A stretch of DNA of 64,000 bases from Cavia porcellus (Eukaryota > Chordata > Mammalia > Rodentia > Caviidae): contig NW_026947484.1 of the NCBI RefSeq assembly GCF_034190915.1, forward strand, positions 188,350,982-188,414,981, written 5' to 3'. Within the stretch, counting starts at the first letter, position 1. Each line of letters opens with the position of its first letter. The position numbers were made by a program, and so were the translations under genes. Shown here in pieces: positions 61,706 through 64,000 of the stretch. The notes beneath the pieces were generated by a model. The model worked only from the letters and a program-made list of their open reading frames with translations, made no database searches and had not been told where the DNA came from.

Positions 61706-62070
61706 TCTTAGTCCATTTTCTTTGCTAATAGTACAAAGCACTGAGTGATAAGTTCTCAAGAGAAGTTTATTTTGGCTCATGGTTCTGGTTGAAGATCAAG
61801 GGGCCACATCTGGGGAAGGCCTTCTTATTGACAGAGTGCCAGGGCATGGCAGGGCATCCGATGGCTGGAAACAGAGAGTGCTTCAGAGATCAGATGCACA
61901 GCCGAACTGCGTGTGATAGCAGACGCAGGCTTGAGATAACCCACTGACCCACTAACCTGCAAATCATCTTGCAAGGCCGCCACCTGGCCTCATGTCTTAA
62001 TATCTCATCATGCATTTAAATTTCAACATGAATTTTGGAAGAAACGAACCATATTTAAATCACAGCAAGG
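61706..62070 (-). mobile_element. MST/MLT1-type MaLR LTR, reverse
   Basis: TGTCTTAGTCCATTTTCTTT, AAGTTTATTTTGGCTCATGG, GGGGAAGGCCTTCTTATTG and, at the end, AACATGAATTTTGGAAGAAA with a closing TATTTAAATCACAGCA fit the reverse complement of an MST-type LTR. Confidence 0.8.
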
Positions 62071-64000
62071 TCATTATTTTTCCCTTCAGATCTTTTCTTT
62101 AAAGTGCAAGGGACAGAGAAATAATACCACACAACACTCCCGGGAAATGCAAACAGCAAAATACGGGCTGTGCGGCACTGGCAAAATGCTGCAAGTGAAA
62201 CAATCCATTTTTTCAACTAATAAATCGCAAGAAAAAAAGGAAGAGAAACTAGGTTGAAAAAAACTTAAGAGATGCGTCAACCAATTGGAATGCATAGATA
62301 TTGTTTCAATCCAAGTCCAATGGTCAATCTGAAGGGACAGAAAGGAAAATTTGAACTCAGGACTTGGGTTCCTACTGCTTATCTTGTTAAGGGCAAATAC
62401 TGATATAGTGGTTAATTCTTCATGTTCTGGTCTTTTAGAAGTAAATACAGAAATGCTTGCAGATTACATGGTGTGATTCTAGGGTTTTCTTCTGGAAGAT
62501 GCAGAGGATGGGAGTGGCGGGTGGTGTAAGGATGAGACGGAGTTGGTTGTTGGAGCTGGGGGATGGTGGTACTACACTGTTCTCTTCTGGATTCCTTCGA
62601 AAGTTTCCATAATAAAAGGTTATTTGTTTAGTCGTTTATGATTATGTAATGATGGGACAAGCCAAGCAGTGCCTGGAAGAAATGACAAAGAGTGGTGTGG
62701 ACACAGGGCGGGGGGGAGCAGGAACATGGAGGGTTTAAGTAGGGGTCTTAGGAAACTCAACAGGTTTAAAAAAAAACTTATTAGTACATGTTTGCAGTAC
62801 CTGCAGTTTACAGTCATCTTGGGGATTGATTGCATGTGCATAATGTACAATTTGCTTCTCTTTTAAATTTCCTTCCCCTTCTCCTCTGGCAGGATATTAC
62901 CTCAAGCCCTGGTGTGACTCAGAGCCTCAGTGTCCTCAGTCATTGCCTGAGACAAAGGAACAGGGCTTCACATTGGCATGGAGGCTTCCTGAGCATCACA
63001 GAGGTACTATAGTTGACACCTGCTTGTGCATACGGCAGAAGAAACACTAAACCATGAGCCCCACCATGAACGGTGCATAGCCTGTCCTGAAACTGAGCAA
63101 AGTCCAAACCCATTCAGATCTGTAAGCGGATCCACAGTGATCCGGCTGTGGATGCCCAGCAGTCCTGGAGAGTTGCCCCATGGGGATTTTGTCATCCACC
63201 ACCCACGCAATGGCCTGCTCTGGGGAGTGAGGACAGGAGAGTTCCCCCGCCTCAGCCTTCTGCTAAAGAAGTGAGGGATCTCGGATCTGGGAAAGTCACA
63301 GTCTGTTCACAAGGCCAAGCACAGGGTCCAGTGTGGAGCAGATGGAGAGCCACTTTCAAGGACCATAAGAAGCACAGAGTGAAAGCCTGGGCCTCCTGGA
63401 GACTCGACCTGCTGGAATCTCAACTCTCTAGGACAAAAAAAAAAAAACAGCCTGGAGCACAACTTACTGCTGTCGCTGCTCCTGTTGTCATATGGCAGGA
63501 GCCAAACATGTCACATACAGAAAAGATGACAGCTGTGAGGACATCTGGTCCCCTGGTTTGCTAGGGACTGAGAATTTCCTGGGTCACAGTACTTTTGGTG
63601 CTCAGATTAGCAAAGCAAAGGGCAAGGGTTGATCTCACTAACTGCTGCTTCTGCGAGAGAAGGACCCGGAACCTGGGAGCCCAGCAAAATCTCCTGGTTC
63701 AGTAGCTTTATGTCCCACATAAATGTGTGACTTTCACAATCTTTTTATGGCAGCACTGAGACAGAAACCAAAGGTTTCACTTTCTTGGTTCAGGATTATT
63801 GACTTTTGTGGGTTCCTGCTGTTCCTCTCCTGGTGTCCTACCTATTAGGGGCACTTAAGGATCCCTTCGTGACAGTCCGTCACTGCAGGAACAGCAGGAC
63901 CATGAAGCACTCACTGCCCAGCTGCAGAGGATCCCATTCATGGTCCCAAGAGCTAAAGGGGGCTCCTTTGGAGTCCTCTTCCGGAAAGCATCATGAATGA

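Larger units (their letters stand above)
47751..64000. other. Upstream intergenic region of COL15A1
   Basis: About 16 kb without a supportable gene. It holds a B1 SINE, an ERVL-type provirus remnant, MER2 and Tigger-type DNA transposons, an old L1 piece, an interstitial telomeric tract and an MST-like LTR, each listed separately. The rest (49.2-51.6, 55.5-58.6, 60-60.9, 62.1-64 kb) looks unique and non-coding; I saw no exon of the neighbour expected from human synteny (GALNT12). Confidence 0.7.

Noticed and set aside
63148..63564. 138-codon plus-strand frame near the right edge
   Set aside because: No similarity I recognise and a lysine run from an A tract; probably chance.
56000..64000. 3' exons of GALNT12, the expected upstream neighbour
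   Set aside because: No glycosyltransferase or ricin-type lectin motifs were seen on either strand; the neighbour is probably farther away, as in human.

Overview
The window is a piece of a mammalian nuclear genome, most likely from a rodent outside the mouse/rat group. Coding sequence is sparse, exons have GT/AG borders, and there are many ancient mammalian repeats (MIR, MER5, MER2/Tigger, old L1, MaLR LTRs). Rodent-type SINEs add to this: tRNA-derived ID elements and B1 elements with the internal duplication typical of B1. The order within rodents is an inference from the SINE types and is not firm.

The only protein-coding gene I can support is the 5' part of COL15A1 (collagen type XV alpha-1), on the minus strand. 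Seven coding exons were assembled by splice sites, reading phase and similarity to the known human protein: 47398-47408, 47238-47314, 12660-13207, 11562-11636, 10064-10144, 4390-4534 and 1168-1280. All phases agree, and together they encode the first 350 residues: signal peptide, thrombospondin-N-terminal-like (TSPN/laminin-G-like) domain, and the start of the acidic Ser-Gly-rich region that precedes the first collagenous block. The gene runs off the left end of the window. Its promoter lies in a CpG island around 46.9-47.75 kb, and it has a 34-kb second intron.

Region by region: 1-13.2 kb holds exons 3-7 with MIR and MER5 repeats, one ID insertion, and two strong CTCF-like motifs pointing towards each other. 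13.2-47.2 kb is intron 2, with old L1 pieces, B1/ID SINEs, two MaLR-like LTRs, microsatellites, and a small intronic CpG island at 21.1-21.35 kb that no recognised exon explains. 46.9-47.75 kb is the promoter with exons 1-2. 47.75-64 kb is upstream intergenic DNA with B1 elements, a decayed ERVL-type provirus piece (pol remnant plus 3' LTR), two Tigger-family DNA transposon remnants, an old L1, an interstitial telomeric repeat tract and an MST-like LTR.

The points most worth a second look are a GC-AG intron in COL15A1, the orphan CpG island in intron 2, the convergent CTCF motif pair, the interstitial telomeric tract, the ERVL remnant, and a CA microsatellite that grew inside an L1. I see no evidence of a new multi-gene system.
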